Shown here one piece after another: positions 8,506 to 18,253 of a stretch of 64,000 nt of DNA. Source of the stretch: Oribacterium sp. oral taxon 102. Its GTDB lineage: Bacteria; Bacillota; Clostridia; Lachnospirales; Lachnospiraceae. The notes under the pieces are model-generated. The model saw nothing but the letters and a program-made list of their open reading frames with translations, had not been told where the DNA came from and searched no databases. The stretch covers positions 2,120,001 through 2,184,000 of the forward strand of contig NZ_JABXYT010000001.1 of assembly GCF_013394775.1 (NCBI RefSeq), written 5' to 3'. Position 1 is the stretch's first letter; each line of letters opens with the position of its first letter. The position numbers and the translations under genes are program-made.

Positions 8506-10767
8506 CTACCCCTGCGCCCTCTCGATGTCGAGCACTCCGTTGATCTTCCGGAGCTTCGATACGAGGCTCGCCAGCTCCTCCTTGTTGTGAATATCGAAGG
8601 AAATCGTGATCGTCGCCTTATCGTTCTTGCCGAGCCGCGAGGTCAGCGCCTTGATGTCAATGTTGGCATCCGCGAGGATCTTCGAGATATCCACGATCTG
8701 CCCCACCCGGTTATTGGTATAGATCTGCAGCTCCGTCGCATAGGTTTCCTTCGTATTGTCTGTCTGCCACTCCGCCTCGATCAGGCGCGCCTTCTCGTCC
8801 TCCGGCAGATTCATCATATTGATGCAGTCCGTCCGGTGCACCGTGATGCCACGCCCCCTCGTCACGAAGCCGACGATCTCGTCTCCCGGCACCGGAGAGC
8901 AGCACTTCGCATAGCGGACGGCAAGGTCGTGAATCCCCTTCACGATGATGCCCGACTTGGTTTTCCGGATCACCTCCGGCTTCCGGCTCAGCTCCTCGAT
9001 ATTCTGCAGCACCTCGCTGTCGTCGAGATTCTTCGCCTCCGCCTTCTGCTTCATATCTATGAGCTTGCTGATGACCTGGGACTCCTTGATCCCGCCCCGT
9101 CCCACGGAGGCGAGGAGCGATTCCCAGTCGATATAGCCATAGCGGCGCAGCACTGCCTCCACATACTCCGGCTTCGTCAGCTCGCCGAGCGTCAGCCCCT
9201 TGGACTTCACATATTTGTCCAGCAGCTCCTTGCCGCGATCGATATTCTCTTCCTTCAGCTCATGCTTGAACCACTGCGCGATCTTATTCTTTGCCTGCGT
9301 GGATTTGACGATCTTCAGCCAGTCGCGGGACGGACCGCGGGAATTCTGCGAGGTGATAATGTCGACCCGGTCACCATTCTGCAGGCGGTACTCGATCGGC
9401 ACCAGCTTGTCATTTACCTTGGCGCCGACCATCTTATTGCCGATCGCGGAGTGGATCGCATAGGCGAAGTCGATCGGGCAGGAGCCCGCCGGCAGGTTCT
9501 TCACATCGCCGGTAGGCGTGAAGCAGTACACATTCTCATTGAAGAGATTCAGGTCAGACTTCACCATATTCATGAATTCCTTGGAATCCGACTCGTCCTT
9601 CTGCCACTCGAGGATCTCGTGCAGCCAGTTCATCTTCGCCGTCTCCGCCTCGGATGCCTTCTCCTGCGAGCCCCCCTGCTCCTTGTACTTCCAGTGCGCT
9701 GCGATACCGAACTCCGCGGTACGGTGCATCTCGAAGGTGCGGATCTGGATCTCGAACGGCACCCCGTCCTGCCCGATCACCGTCGTATGCAGGGATTGGT
9801 ACATGTTCGGCTTCGGCATCGCGATATAGTCCTTGAATCTGCCCGGGATCGGCGTATACATCTTATGAATGATGCCCAGCGCAGCATAGCAGTCCCGGAG
9901 CGAATCCACGATGATGCGGATCGCGAAAAGATCGTAAATCTGGTCGATGGTCTTATTCTGATTAACCATCTTCCGATAAATCGAGAAGAAATACTTCACG
10001 CGCCCGCTGAACTGCGCCTCGATCCCCGCCTCATGAATGTGCGCCGAAACCTCCTTTACGATGCTCTCGATGCGTGCTTCCCGCACCTCCTTTTTAAAAT
10101 GCACCTTCTCCGCGAGATCGTAGTATACCTCCGGCTCCAGATATTTCAGAGACAGATCATCCATCTCGATCTTGATCCGGCTGATACCGAGCCGATCCGC
10201 GAGCGGCGAGTAGATCTCCAGCGACTCCTTCGCCTTTTCCTTCTGCTTCTTCGGTGTCTGATACTCCAGTGTCCGCAGATTATGAAGGCGGTCTGCAAGC
10301 TTGATGATGATGACGCGGATATCCCTCGCCATGGAGACAAACATTTTGCGGAGATTCTCCGCCTGCATCTCTACCTTATCCGTATTCAGATTCATCTGCG
10401 TCAGCTTCGTGACGCCGTCGACGAGGATCATCACGTCCTCCCCGAAAAGGCTGCGAAGCTTCTCCAGCGTCATCCCCGTATCCTCGACGACATCATGCAG
10501 GAGCCCCGCCGCGATCGTTTCCTTGTCCATTTCCAGATCTGCGAGAATGATGGCAACGCAAAGAGGGTGAATGATATACGGTTCACCTGACTTCCTCTTC
10601 TGCTCTCTGTGCTGCTCCTTCGCGACCTGATACGCCTTCTCGATAATGCTGAGATCCCCGGACGGGTGGTATCGTCGAATCGCCGTGATCAGCTCCTGAT
10701 ACAGCTCCTCCGGAGGCGTATTGTCCGCCGGCCTCTCCAGCGTGGTCTCTTCTCTCTGCTCTGCCAT
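8506..10767 (-). CDS. relA: Bifunctional (p)ppGpp synthetase/hydrolase RelA/SpoT (Rel)
   Basis: A 753-residue stringent-response enzyme. The N-terminal HD hydrolase domain shows YIIHPLCVAIILADL and GLLHDVVEDT (about 50-90). The synthetase domain shows KLADRLHNLRTL and RFKDYIAMPKPNMYQSLHTTVIG (about 150-330). A TGS domain (VYCFTPTGDVKNLPAGSCPIDFAYAIH, about 400-430), a zinc-finger/helical part (CCSPVPGDEIVGF, about 640) and a C-terminal ACT domain follow. With both HD and synthetase residues intact it is probably bifunctional. I chose the ATG at 10767 because a GGGAGAAG site lies just upstream; the frame stays open for 19 more codons upstream without such a site. First gene of the relA - MBL - hemZ operon. 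Confidence 0.95.
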   Translation of the reverse strand: MAEQREETTLERPADNTPPEELYQELITAIRRYHPSGDLSIIEKAYQVAKEQHREQKRKSGEPYIIHPLCVAIILADLEMDKETIAAGLLHDVVEDTGMTLEKLRSLFGEDVMILVDGVTKLTQMNLNTDKVEMQAENLRKMFVSMARDIRVIIIKLADRLHNLRTLEYQTPKKQKEKAKESLEIYSPLADRLGISRIKIEMDDLSLKYLEPEVYYDLAEKVHFKKEVREARIESIVKEVSAHIHEAGIEAQFSGRVKYFFSIYRKMVNQNKTIDQIYDLFAIRIIVDSLRDCYAALGIIHKMYTPIPGRFKDYIAMPKPNMYQSLHTTVIGQDGVPFEIQIRTFEMHRTAEFGIAAHWKYKEQGGSQEKASEAETAKMNWLHEILEWQKDESDSKEFMNMVKSDLNLFNENVYCFTPTGDVKNLPAGSCPIDFAYAIHSAIGNKMVGAKVNDKLVPIEYRLQNGDRVDIITSQNSRGPSRDWLKIVKSTQAKNKIAQWFKHELKEENIDRGKELLDKYVKSKGLTLGELTKPEYVEAVLRRYGYIDWESLLASVGRGGIKESQVISKLIDMKQKAEAKNLDDSEVLQNIEELSRKPEVIRKTKSGIIVKGIHDLAVRYAKCCSPVPGDEIVGFVTRGRGITVHRTDCINMMNLPEDEKARLIEAEWQTDNTKETYATELQIYTNNRVGQIVDISKILADANIDIKALTSRLGKNDKATITISFDIHNKEELASLVSKLRKINGVLDIERAQG

Positions 10768-10966
10768 GACTTCTCCCTCATTTCTAAACTTTATTATTTT
10801 ACACAGGATACAGAGTCTTGTCAAAACAGTCGGCTGTATTTCCCCTCGCGTTTTCTCCCCGCAGCGGACAAGCTGTTCCCCTTGTGGAGATGCCGTCTTC
10901 CTCCTTCGCCATTTTTAATAATAATTTTATAATTTTCGAGAAAAATGTAATAATATATTCACAGGT

Positions 10967-10994
10967 CTGACACAAGTATATTATAGGATAATAT
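10967..10994 (+). promoter_or_regulatory. Probable promoter of the CBS-domain gene
   Basis: CTGACA (10967-10972), 16-base spacer, TAATAT (10989-10994), in a strongly AT-rich segment between the divergent relA and CBS-domain genes. Confidence 0.5.
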
Positions 10995-11075
10995 CAAAAG
11001 TGAAAGACAGGCAAATATCCGTTTCGTTTTATATTTCTCACTATTTCAACTGCTTTTAGGAGGTTTTTATACATT

Positions 11076-11579
11076 ATGAATATTTTGTTCTTTCTGACAC
11101 CGAAATGCGACGTAGCATTCGTCGAAGAGAACGACACGCTCAGGAACGCGCTGGAAAAGATGGAATACCACCGCTATTCCGCGATCCCCGTCCTGTCAAG
11201 AGACGGCCGCTTCGTAGGGACACTGACAGAGGGAGATCTCCTCTTTGAGATCAAGAATCAGCTGCAGCTCGACCTCCGCGAGGCAGAGAGGGTTCGCGTG
11301 AAGGACATCGCGATGAAGAATCATTATGATCCGGTCGATGTCTCCAGCTCCATGGAGGGGCTCGTGAAGCTGGCGCTGACGCAGAACTTCGTTCCGGTTG
11401 TAGACGACCTCGAGCATTTCATCGGCATCGTCCGGCGGCGTGAGCTGATGAACTACCTCTATCAGCACCAGAGCTTCTCCGAGCCGGAGGAGCCCGCCCG
11501 TATCCTTCGCCAGCGGACACAGATCTCCGCGCTCTATTCCGATCGGAGATCCACCCGCCGTTATGCAGTGGCGGATTGA
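11076..11579 (+). CDS. CBS-domain pair protein
   Basis: A 167-residue cytosolic protein made almost only of two CBS domains. The first covers residues about 1-60 (YHRYSAIPVLSRDGRFVGTLTEGDLL). The second covers about 75-130 (TQNFVPVVDDLEHFIGIVRRRELMNYL). Such stand-alone pairs usually bind adenine nucleotides and act as energy or ligand sensors; no partner domain is fused here. The C-terminal 35 residues are basic. AGGAGG precedes the start by 12 bases. It has its own promoter and a strong terminator, so it is monocistronic. Confidence 0.82.
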   Translation: MNILFFLTPKCDVAFVEENDTLRNALEKMEYHRYSAIPVLSRDGRFVGTLTEGDLLFEIKNQLQLDLREAERVRVKDIAMKNHYDPVDVSSSMEGLVKLALTQNFVPVVDDLEHFIGIVRRRELMNYLYQHQSFSEPEEPARILRQRTQISALYSDRRSTRRYAVAD

Positions 11580-11642
11580 TCCTATCCCTACGCTTCGATT
11601 CCGCTTCCGGACATCCCTCCGGCGGCGGTGCACCCTCCCCGA

Positions 11643-11673
11643 GAGGAGCTGTCCCGAATGACAGCTCCTCTTT
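11643..11673 (+). terminator. Intrinsic terminator after the CBS-domain gene
   Basis: Perfect 11-bp stem GAGGAGCTGTC / GACAGCTCCTC with a 6-base loop and a following TTTCCTT. Confidence 0.8.
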
Positions 11674-11842
11674 CCTTGCGTAAATCACATATTTTCCCTA
11701 TACTGTATAAGTCCCCTGTCAGGCGGACGAATAGATACCGCAGCTGCACAGACAGATGTTTATCGGACAGAGCGGCGCAGCCGGTACCTTCGGCATATAG
11801 CATATATATATATAATTTATAGAAGAAACAGGAAATACTGCC

Positions 11843-12148
11843 ATGCTTGAAATAGAAGATTTTACTGCACTGGCGGAGCGCTTCAAGATCCTCGGGGACG
11901 GAAGCCGTCTCCGTATCTTCTGGATACTCTGCCACAGTGAGGAATGCGTCAGCAGCCTCTCCATACGGATGCAGATGTCTCCCCCCGCCGTCTCCCACCA
12001 CCTGAAGCAGCTGCGGCTCGCCCGGCTGCTCACCCAGCATCGGGAGGGCAAGGAGGTCTATTACCATGCCGCGGACAGCACGGAGGTACATCAGCTTCAC
12101 CATGCGATCGAAGCGCTCATGCACATCAGCTGTGAGGCATGCGAATGA
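11843..12148 (+). CDS. ArsR/SmtB-family transcriptional regulator
   Basis: A 101-residue winged-helix repressor of the ArsR family: LAERFKILGDGSRLRIFWIL (helix 1-2), MSPPAVSHHLKQLRLARLL (recognition helix, about 50-68), GKEVYYHAAD (wing). The usual alpha-3 metal box ELCVCDL reads EECVSSL here, with only one cysteine. The C-terminal alpha-5 region has several histidines and a CEACE tail that could bind metal; the ligand is unknown. A TATAAT at 11811-11816 may be its -10 box. Its stop codon overlaps the ATG of the downstream helicase gene (ATGA), indicating translational coupling. Confidence 0.82.
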   Translation: MLEIEDFTALAERFKILGDGSRLRIFWILCHSEECVSSLSIRMQMSPPAVSHHLKQLRLARLLTQHREGKEVYYHAADSTEVHQLHHAIEALMHISCEACE

Positions 12149-14199
12149 CGGAATATAATGCGGCGTAGGAGGAAGCGGTCAAAACCCATGCAGGGCAGCT
12201 CCTGCTGATCAGCTGTCCGGGCTCCGGCAAGACTACGACCATGCTCCGGCGGATCTTCGACATGACGGAGTCAGGCATCGATCCCTCCGGCATTCTGATG
12301 GTAACCTTCACGGAATCCGCCGCGCGGGAAATGCGGGAGCGCTACCGGCGGGACTATGGAGAAAGCAGCGCCCAGTTCCAGACGCTCCATGCGCTTTCCC
12401 TCCGTATCCTGCGCGAAAACGGCTTCGAACGGCAGCAGGTGCTCTCCGGAGAGCAGCAGCGAAGCTATGTTGCGGAGCTCATCCGGAAGCACGCAAGAAA
12501 TCCCTTCGATCTCTCCGTGAAGGATCTTCTGCTGAATATCTCTGCCTTTAAAAATAAGGACATTCCGATGAACAGCTTCGAATGCAGCGGTCTCGACAAG
12601 GACGAGCTCCGCACGCTTCTCCCGCTGTATGAAGCACGGAAGAAGGAAAACGGACAGATCGACTTCGACGATATGATCCTGCAATGCCGCAGTCTCCTCC
12701 GGGAAAGCCCTACGGTCTGTGCACACTACCGGAGACTCTTTCCCTATCTGATCTGTGACGAATATCAGGATACAAACCGGATTCAACGGGATATCCTCTA
12801 TCTTCTCGCCGGAAAAGACGGCAATCTCTGCGTCGTCGGAGATGATGACCAGTCCATTTACAGCTTCCGCGGCGCAGACAGCCGCAGCATGCCGGATTTC
12901 AGGAAACACTTTCCTCATGCGAAAACGCTCTGCATGAACAGCAATTACCGCTCGCTTCCCCGCATCGTGGAGCAGTCCCGCAGGCTGATCGAACACAACG
13001 CCCTCCGCTTCCCGAAGGACATCCGGGCTGCCCGAAGCGGAGAAGGGCGCGTCGAGCAGCTGCACGCAGCCTCCCGGACGGAGACGCTGCAGAAGCTCTG
13101 CGAGAAGCTGCGGGAGCTCCGTGCGGAAGGACAGCCGCTCCGGAATACGGCAGTTCTCACCCGAACCAACGCCCAGCTCGAGGATATCGCTGCGTACCTC
13201 GAAGCACAGAGCCTGCCCTACCACGCGGCAGAATCTCTCCGCGACCCCTATGAGCACTTCATCTTTCGGGATCTTCTTTGCTATCTCCGCCTGATTCAGG
13301 GCAAGCGGCGGAAGGAAGACCTGCTGCGTGTTCTGAATCGTCCCAATCATTATGTGAAGCTGCAAAGTATTATTTCTATCGATACATGGACAGATTCCAA
13401 CTTAAATCGTATAATGGAGGCAGAGTACCCCTCCTCCCCCCGAATCGTCAATCACTTCCGGCGTTACCTCCGGAAGCTGCACGAGCTGAAGGGACGGACG
13501 CTCTCTGCGCAGCTCGCCGGAATTTATGACGAGATCGACTACCGCTCCTATCTTCGGGACTATGCGAAAAGCAGCGGCACAGAGTTCTCCGCACTCGAGG
13601 CGAAGCTCTGCTTCTACGAGGAGGCAGCCGCGCACTGCGGCGACCTGTCTTCATGGTATCAGGCGGCGGTCTCCCATGTCGAGCGGCATCGGGCGAGTCT
13701 CCGTTCCGGCGGAGAGGGTGTCCGTCTCTGTACCATGCATCAGGCGAAGGGACTGGAATGGGATACTGTTTTCATCATGGACTGCGTGATGGGAATCACA
13801 CCGAGCCCGCTGGCACGAAGCTTCACGGAGCGCCAGGAGGAGCGTCGGCTGTTCTATGTCGCGATGACCCGCGCAAGAGATTCCTTATACCTGCTGCGCT
13901 ATACTGAAAATCAGGCGAAGCCCTCGATCTATCTCCGGGAAATGGAGGAAAAATCTGCAGGGCAGAGCCTCGACGCGCCGCGGGAGGATAGCGAAGCAGC
14001 CTCCAAGGCACGCCTTACTGCAGTAAAGCGCCGATCTTCTCCGGAAAAAAAACAGTTTTTCCGAGAGGGCAGCACTTCCGGCTTCACAGTCGGTCTCTCC
14101 GTTCATCATCTGAAATTCGGAGAGGGCAGGGTCATACAACTCACCGAACGCACGGTCCATGTCGATTTTTCCGGTACCATACGGATTTTCAAACGATAA
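12145..14199 (+). CDS. UvrD/PcrA-type DNA helicase interrupted by an amber codon at codon 8
   Basis: A superfamily 1A helicase. In one frame from ATG 12145, which overlaps the ArsR stop as ATGA, the sequence reads MTEYNAA, then TAG (12166-12168), then EEAVKTHAGQ and Walker A PGSGKTTT (12214-12237). The stop sits exactly where the Q-motif glutamine (NxxQ) is expected; one C-to-T change from CAG would explain it. Further motifs: VTFTESAAREM (Ia), CDEYQDTNRIQ (II), GDDDQSIYSFRGA (III), NYRS (IV), CTMHQAKGLEWDTVFI (V), VAMTRARDSLYLL (VI). The C-terminus has a PcrA-like FGEG Tudor-type tail. The first internal ATG (12241) would remove Walker A and give an inactive protein. Pseudogene, sequence error and readthrough are all possible. 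Confidence 0.82.
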
Positions 14200-14213
14200 T
14201 GAAGGGACAGACA

Positions 14214-14609
14214 ATGAACAAATCTCTCGGAAAGAAAAGGATCAAATTTGAGGTTCGCTGGGAAAAGCTCGGAGAGCAGGTGAAGTACTACCGTCTCGGA
14301 CGGGATCTCCTGCAGAAGGATCTCGCAGAGATGGTGGGAACAACGGTAAATACCATCTCCCGTCTGGAGATCGGCGCGATCGGCTGCAGTCTGGAGATGC
14401 TGCTGTCACTCTGTGAGGCGCTGCAGGTCTCTCCGGATGCACTGCTAAGCGGAAACTACAATATGCTCTACAGCCCCTATTACGAGCACTTCTGTGAGAT
14501 GAAGGGCGTCATTCAGGAGCATCTCACCGCATCGCTTCAGGAATTCTTCGAGAATCTTCCGGAGAAGAAGAAAGAGAGGGAAGCGGAGGAGCAGCCTCCT
14601 CGCTCTTAA
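14214..14609 (+). CDS. XRE-family transcriptional regulator
   Basis: A helix-turn-helix regulator of about 131 residues. The HTH spans roughly residues 15-75: LGEQVKYYRLGRDLLQKDLAEMVGTTVNTISRLEIG, followed by CSLEMLLSLCEALQVSPDALL. The C-terminal part is an acidic, probably coiled helical tail. I prefer ATG 14214 because AAGGGA lies 6 bases upstream. An ATG at 14199 overlaps the helicase stop (TAATG) but lacks a ribosome site. Close relative of the regulator at 22840; the two bracket addBA and the ECF gene. Target unknown. Confidence 0.82.
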   Translation: MNKSLGKKRIKFEVRWEKLGEQVKYYRLGRDLLQKDLAEMVGTTVNTISRLEIGAIGCSLEMLLSLCEALQVSPDALLSGNYNMLYSPYYEHFCEMKGVIQEHLTASLQEFFENLPEKKKEREAEEQPPRS

Positions 14610-17600
14610 TCCGAGGGCTTCGCTTCCGGCGGGAACATAACCGTCCTTCCCAGCGCGAAGGAATAGATCAATCTGCTTTTCACCTCCCGCCCGGTAAGCG
14701 CCGTGAGTGCGTCTGCATAGAGCCTGAGCTGTATCGCGTAGCGTTCCCGCAGCGTACGCTCCGTGCGCACTCGGTCTGTCTTGTAGTCGAGGAGCAGGAT
14801 GCCGTCTTCCTCCAAAATAAAGGCATCGATTACGCCCTGTAAGAGCACCTTCTCCGTGATGCCGCTGCCCGGAAAGAGGTAGCTGTAGGGCACCTCCTTC
14901 ATGAAGCTCTGCTCCCGGAAAAGCCGTCCGCTTCCCGCCGCTTCCCGCATTCTCTGCCCGAGCGGCGAAAGCAGGAACTCCCGGAGCTTATCCTCCTGAA
15001 TCAGGGCAAGCTCTGCCGCCGGGAGGAGCTCCCCGAGCTGCTCCATTCCCCGTTCAAAATCATAGGCAGCCAGCGCGTGATGATAGGCATCCCCGATCTC
15101 TGCACCGGATGCCTCTTTTTGGTACGCTGCCGGAAGCGGCATGCGCTCCCCAAGCGATTCTTCCTCCGCTTCGAGACGAATCGCTCTGCCCGGCAGGATC
15201 TGTCCCCTCGGCAGAAAAGCGCCGCTCTCCTTCTTGATCTCCGAAACCGTATGCTTCGGGAAGAGTCTCGTCGCCGCCTCATGCGCATAATGGAAGGACA
15301 GCCGCTCCGCCATTTTCTCATATTCCGGATCGCCGTCCTCACTCCGTCTCTCTCTCTCGTGAAGCTTCCGAAGAAACGCCTCCTCCAGATTCAGCTCCGC
15401 CGTCAGCTTCTCCCTCACTCTGTCGAAGAGCTCCCCGGCAGGGAAGCAGCAGAGACGGATCGGTGCGCTCCCCGTATCGGAAAGCAGGCGATCCCCCTCC
15501 GCCATCAGTATCCAGTCCAGCATGGAGGAAGCGGAGAGAATACGGCTCGCCGTAAGCGGCTCCGTTCTGTCCCGCAGCCTCGAGAGCCGTTTTTCTGCAT
15601 CGGGAAGTCCTGCCGCCAGGATCAGCTTTTCCTCTGCACGGGTCATCCCCACATAGAGGATACGCAGCTCCTCTCCCAGCTGCTGCCGCAGGAGGCGATC
15701 CCGGATCACCAGCCGCCGGACAGAGGGGTAGCGGAGCTTCTCCGCAGGATCGATATAGTCGGCGGCGACGCCCAGCTCCGCATCGATCAGCAGCTTCCCG
15801 TTCAGATCTCTGGTATGAAAGCTCCTTCCCATACCCGCAAGGAATACGACGGGGAACTGCAATCCCTTCGATTTGTGCATGGAAATGATACGAACCAGAT
15901 CATCCTGCTCCGAATAAACCGATGCCTCTCCCTGATCGGCATTGTATTTTTTCAGCTTCTCGATGTAACGAATAAAGTCAAACAGACCGCGGTAGCTCGT
16001 CTGCTCGAAGCGGAGTGCGGAATCCGCCAGCTGATCCAAATTCGCCCGCCGCTTCCTGCCGGCCGGCATCGCGGAGGCATATTCGTAGTAGCCCGTCTCC
16101 TCATAGATGCAGTAAAGCAGCTCGTGAATGCTCCGGTAGCGGGAAAGCGCCCGAAAATGCCGGAGCGTCCGGCGAAAATGCGAGAGCTTCTCCGAAAGCG
16201 CCGGAGAGAGCAAAGCCTCCCCCTCCTCTACCGCGGGCTCCTCCCCCCCCTGCTCCGTTCCGTCCGCCTGCTCCGGAGTATTTCCGTTCCGGAGCGCATC
16301 CTCCCCCGGGAAACGCCGCTCCAGCGTCCCATATGCCGCACTGATCTCCGCAAGCTCTGCATCTGTGAAGCCGAAAATCGGAGAATGCATCACCGCCGCC
16401 AGAGGGATGCTCTGTCTGGGGTTGTCAATGATACTCAGAAACGCAAGCACCGTCTCCACCTCCACCGCGGAAAAATACCCCTCCCGGGAGACGGAATAGG
16501 CGGGAATACCCTCATTTCCCAGCACCTCCACCATGCGATCCGCACTGTCTCCCAGAGAGCGCAGCAGGATCACGATGTCGCGGTAGGAATAGCCCTCCTC
16601 CCTGAGCCCCCGGATGCGGTGTGCGATCATCCGCGCCTCTGCCTCCGCACGTCCCAGCTCGACCTCCTCTCCGTCCGGAAGCGAAAGTGTGCCGTAATCG
16701 CAGAGCAGCAGCTCTGTCTGATCGTCCGACACCTTTTTCGCGGACGCTTCCATATCCTCTCCATCCGGGGATGCCGGCTCTTCGCCCCTGCCGAGATGCA
16801 GGCTTACCCGCTCATTGTAGTCGATTCCTCCTACCGCCTCCCGCATTACACGGGAGAAGACCTGATTCACCGCATCCAGCACGCCGGCTCTGCTTCGAAA
16901 ATTCTTCGCCAGCTCTATCTTCGGATAGCTCTCCTCTCGATATTTCGAAAGGAAAAGCTCCGGGCGTGCCTGCCGGAAGCTGTATATACTCTGCTTTACA
17001 TCTCCCACCTGAAAGACATCAGGACGTCCGAAGCGCTCCGCAGAGAGCGCAGAGAGCAGCCATTCCTGCACCTCATTGGAATCCTGATACTCATCCACCA
17101 GAATTTCCTTCAGATTCCTCGCATAGTCATCCGCCAGCGGGGAAGGTACACGCCGCCCCTCCTCTGTCCGGATATAGAGCAGCTCCAGTGCGAAATGCTC
17201 CAGATCCGAGAAATCCAGCATTTTCCGCCTGTCCTTCTCCTCCCGGAAGCGGTGCAGAAACTCCTCCGTCAGCGAACGCAGCATCCCGATGCTCTCCCGG
17301 ATGCCCGCTGCAACCTCCGCTCTCTTCTCCGGTTCCGGCAGGATCAGCCGTTTCAGAAACTCCTGAACATGCTTTTTGACCGCTTCCCGCAGTTCCTTCA
17401 CCGCTTCCCGCTTCTTCGCTCTCGAGAGCTTCAGTCTCGAGAAAGGAAGCTCCGAAAGACCGCGGCGCAGACTGTCGAGCGTCTCCGCAGAGAGAACCCG
17501 CCGAAGCCCCTCGAGATCCTCTGTCAGCATCGGGAGGTATTCTTCCGGTCCTCCCTCCTCCGCACAGAGCATAAGCGCCCGCTCCAGCTCCAGCGCATCG

Positions 17601-18253
17601 TCCTCGAGCGCCGGAAGCAGCGAGGCAAGCAGCAGTGCCTCCGCCTCTTCCTCTCCGCCGCTCTCCAGATCCCGCAGATACTCCTCCTGCCACGGCGTGG
17701 CGGAGGCATAATCGTAAAGGCGCAGAATCAGCTCCTCGACTCCCTCGTCGCTCTTCCCCCTCGTAAACTGATCCATAAAGCGGAGGAAGCGTTCTTCCCC
17801 CTTGAGATAGTGCTCCTCCAGAAGCTCCTCGATGATATCGCTTTTCAGCAACCTCAGCTCTCCCTCGTCCCCGATGCGAAAGCCCGGATCAAGTCCCTTG
17901 AGAAGCGCATAGTTTTCAGTGATCAGCCGCTTGCAGAAGGCATCTATCGTCGAAATATCGGCATTCTGTATCCTTCCAAGCTCCCGGATCAGCAGTACAT
18001 TTTCCGGCTCCTGCCGAAGCCGCTCCTCCAGCGCCGCCTGAATGCGGCTCCGCATCTCTGCCGCCGCAGCCTCCGTAAAGGTCATGATCAGAAGCTCCGA
18101 AAGCGAAACCGGATTCTTCCGGTCTGTCACCCGCGAGATCACATGCGCGACCAGCACCGCCGTCTTTCCGGAGCCCGCCGCCGCGGAAACCAGCAGATTG
18201 CCCTCTCTGTGCGTAATGATCCTCTCCTGCTCCTCAGTCCACGTCATCCCCAT
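14606..18253 (-). CDS. addA: ATP-dependent helicase/nuclease subunit A (AddA)
   Basis: About 1215 residues. The helicase-nuclease subunit of AddAB processes double-strand breaks for RecA loading. N-terminal Walker A LVSAAAGSGKTAVL (about 20-35), Walker B LVDEYQDSNEVQ (about 400), GDVKQSIYSFRQARPELF (motif III), SMHKSKGLQFPVVFLAG (motif V), YVGMTRAEEKLIL (motif VI). A C-terminal RecB-like nuclease shows LLLDYKTDRV. Start: MGMTWTEEQE at 18253 or 18247, both overlapping the addB stop at 18234, so translation is coupled. The frame stays open upstream inside addB, but that extension has no family similarity and I excluded it. The length fits AddA. Confidence 0.94.
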   Translation of the reverse strand: MGMTWTEEQERIITHREGNLLVSAAAGSGKTAVLVAHVISRVTDRKNPVSLSELLIMTFTEAAAAEMRSRIQAALEERLRQEPENVLLIRELGRIQNADISTIDAFCKRLITENYALLKGLDPGFRIGDEGELRLLKSDIIEELLEEHYLKGEERFLRFMDQFTRGKSDEGVEELILRLYDYASATPWQEEYLRDLESGGEEEAEALLLASLLPALEDDALELERALMLCAEEGGPEEYLPMLTEDLEGLRRVLSAETLDSLRRGLSELPFSRLKLSRAKKREAVKELREAVKKHVQEFLKRLILPEPEKRAEVAAGIRESIGMLRSLTEEFLHRFREEKDRRKMLDFSDLEHFALELLYIRTEEGRRVPSPLADDYARNLKEILVDEYQDSNEVQEWLLSALSAERFGRPDVFQVGDVKQSIYSFRQARPELFLSKYREESYPKIELAKNFRSRAGVLDAVNQVFSRVMREAVGGIDYNERVSLHLGRGEEPASPDGEDMEASAKKVSDDQTELLLCDYGTLSLPDGEEVELGRAEAEARMIAHRIRGLREEGYSYRDIVILLRSLGDSADRMVEVLGNEGIPAYSVSREGYFSAVEVETVLAFLSIIDNPRQSIPLAAVMHSPIFGFTDAELAEISAAYGTLERRFPGEDALRNGNTPEQADGTEQGGEEPAVEEGEALLSPALSEKLSHFRRTLRHFRALSRYRSIHELLYCIYEETGYYEYASAMPAGRKRRANLDQLADSALRFEQTSYRGLFDFIRYIEKLKKYNADQGEASVYSEQDDLVRIISMHKSKGLQFPVVFLAGMGRSFHTRDLNGKLLIDAELGVAADYIDPAEKLRYPSVRRLVIRDRLLRQQLGEELRILYVGMTRAEEKLILAAGLPDAEKRLSRLRDRTEPLTASRILSASSMLDWILMAEGDRLLSDTGSAPIRLCCFPAGELFDRVREKLTAELNLEEAFLRKLHERERRSEDGDPEYEKMAERLSFHYAHEAATRLFPKHTVSEIKKESGAFLPRGQILPGRAIRLEAEEESLGERMPLPAAYQKEASGAEIGDAYHHALAAYDFERGMEQLGELLPAAELALIQEDKLREFLLSPLGQRMREAAGSGRLFREQSFMKEVPYSYLFPGSGITEKVLLQGVIDAFILEEDGILLLDYKTDRVRTERTLRERYAIQLRLYADALTALTGREVKSRLIYSFALGRTVMFPPEAKPSD

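Noticed and set aside
8458..10590. A 710-codon open frame on the plus strand opposite relA
   Set aside because: Antisense shadow of relA; no recognisable domain or start signal.
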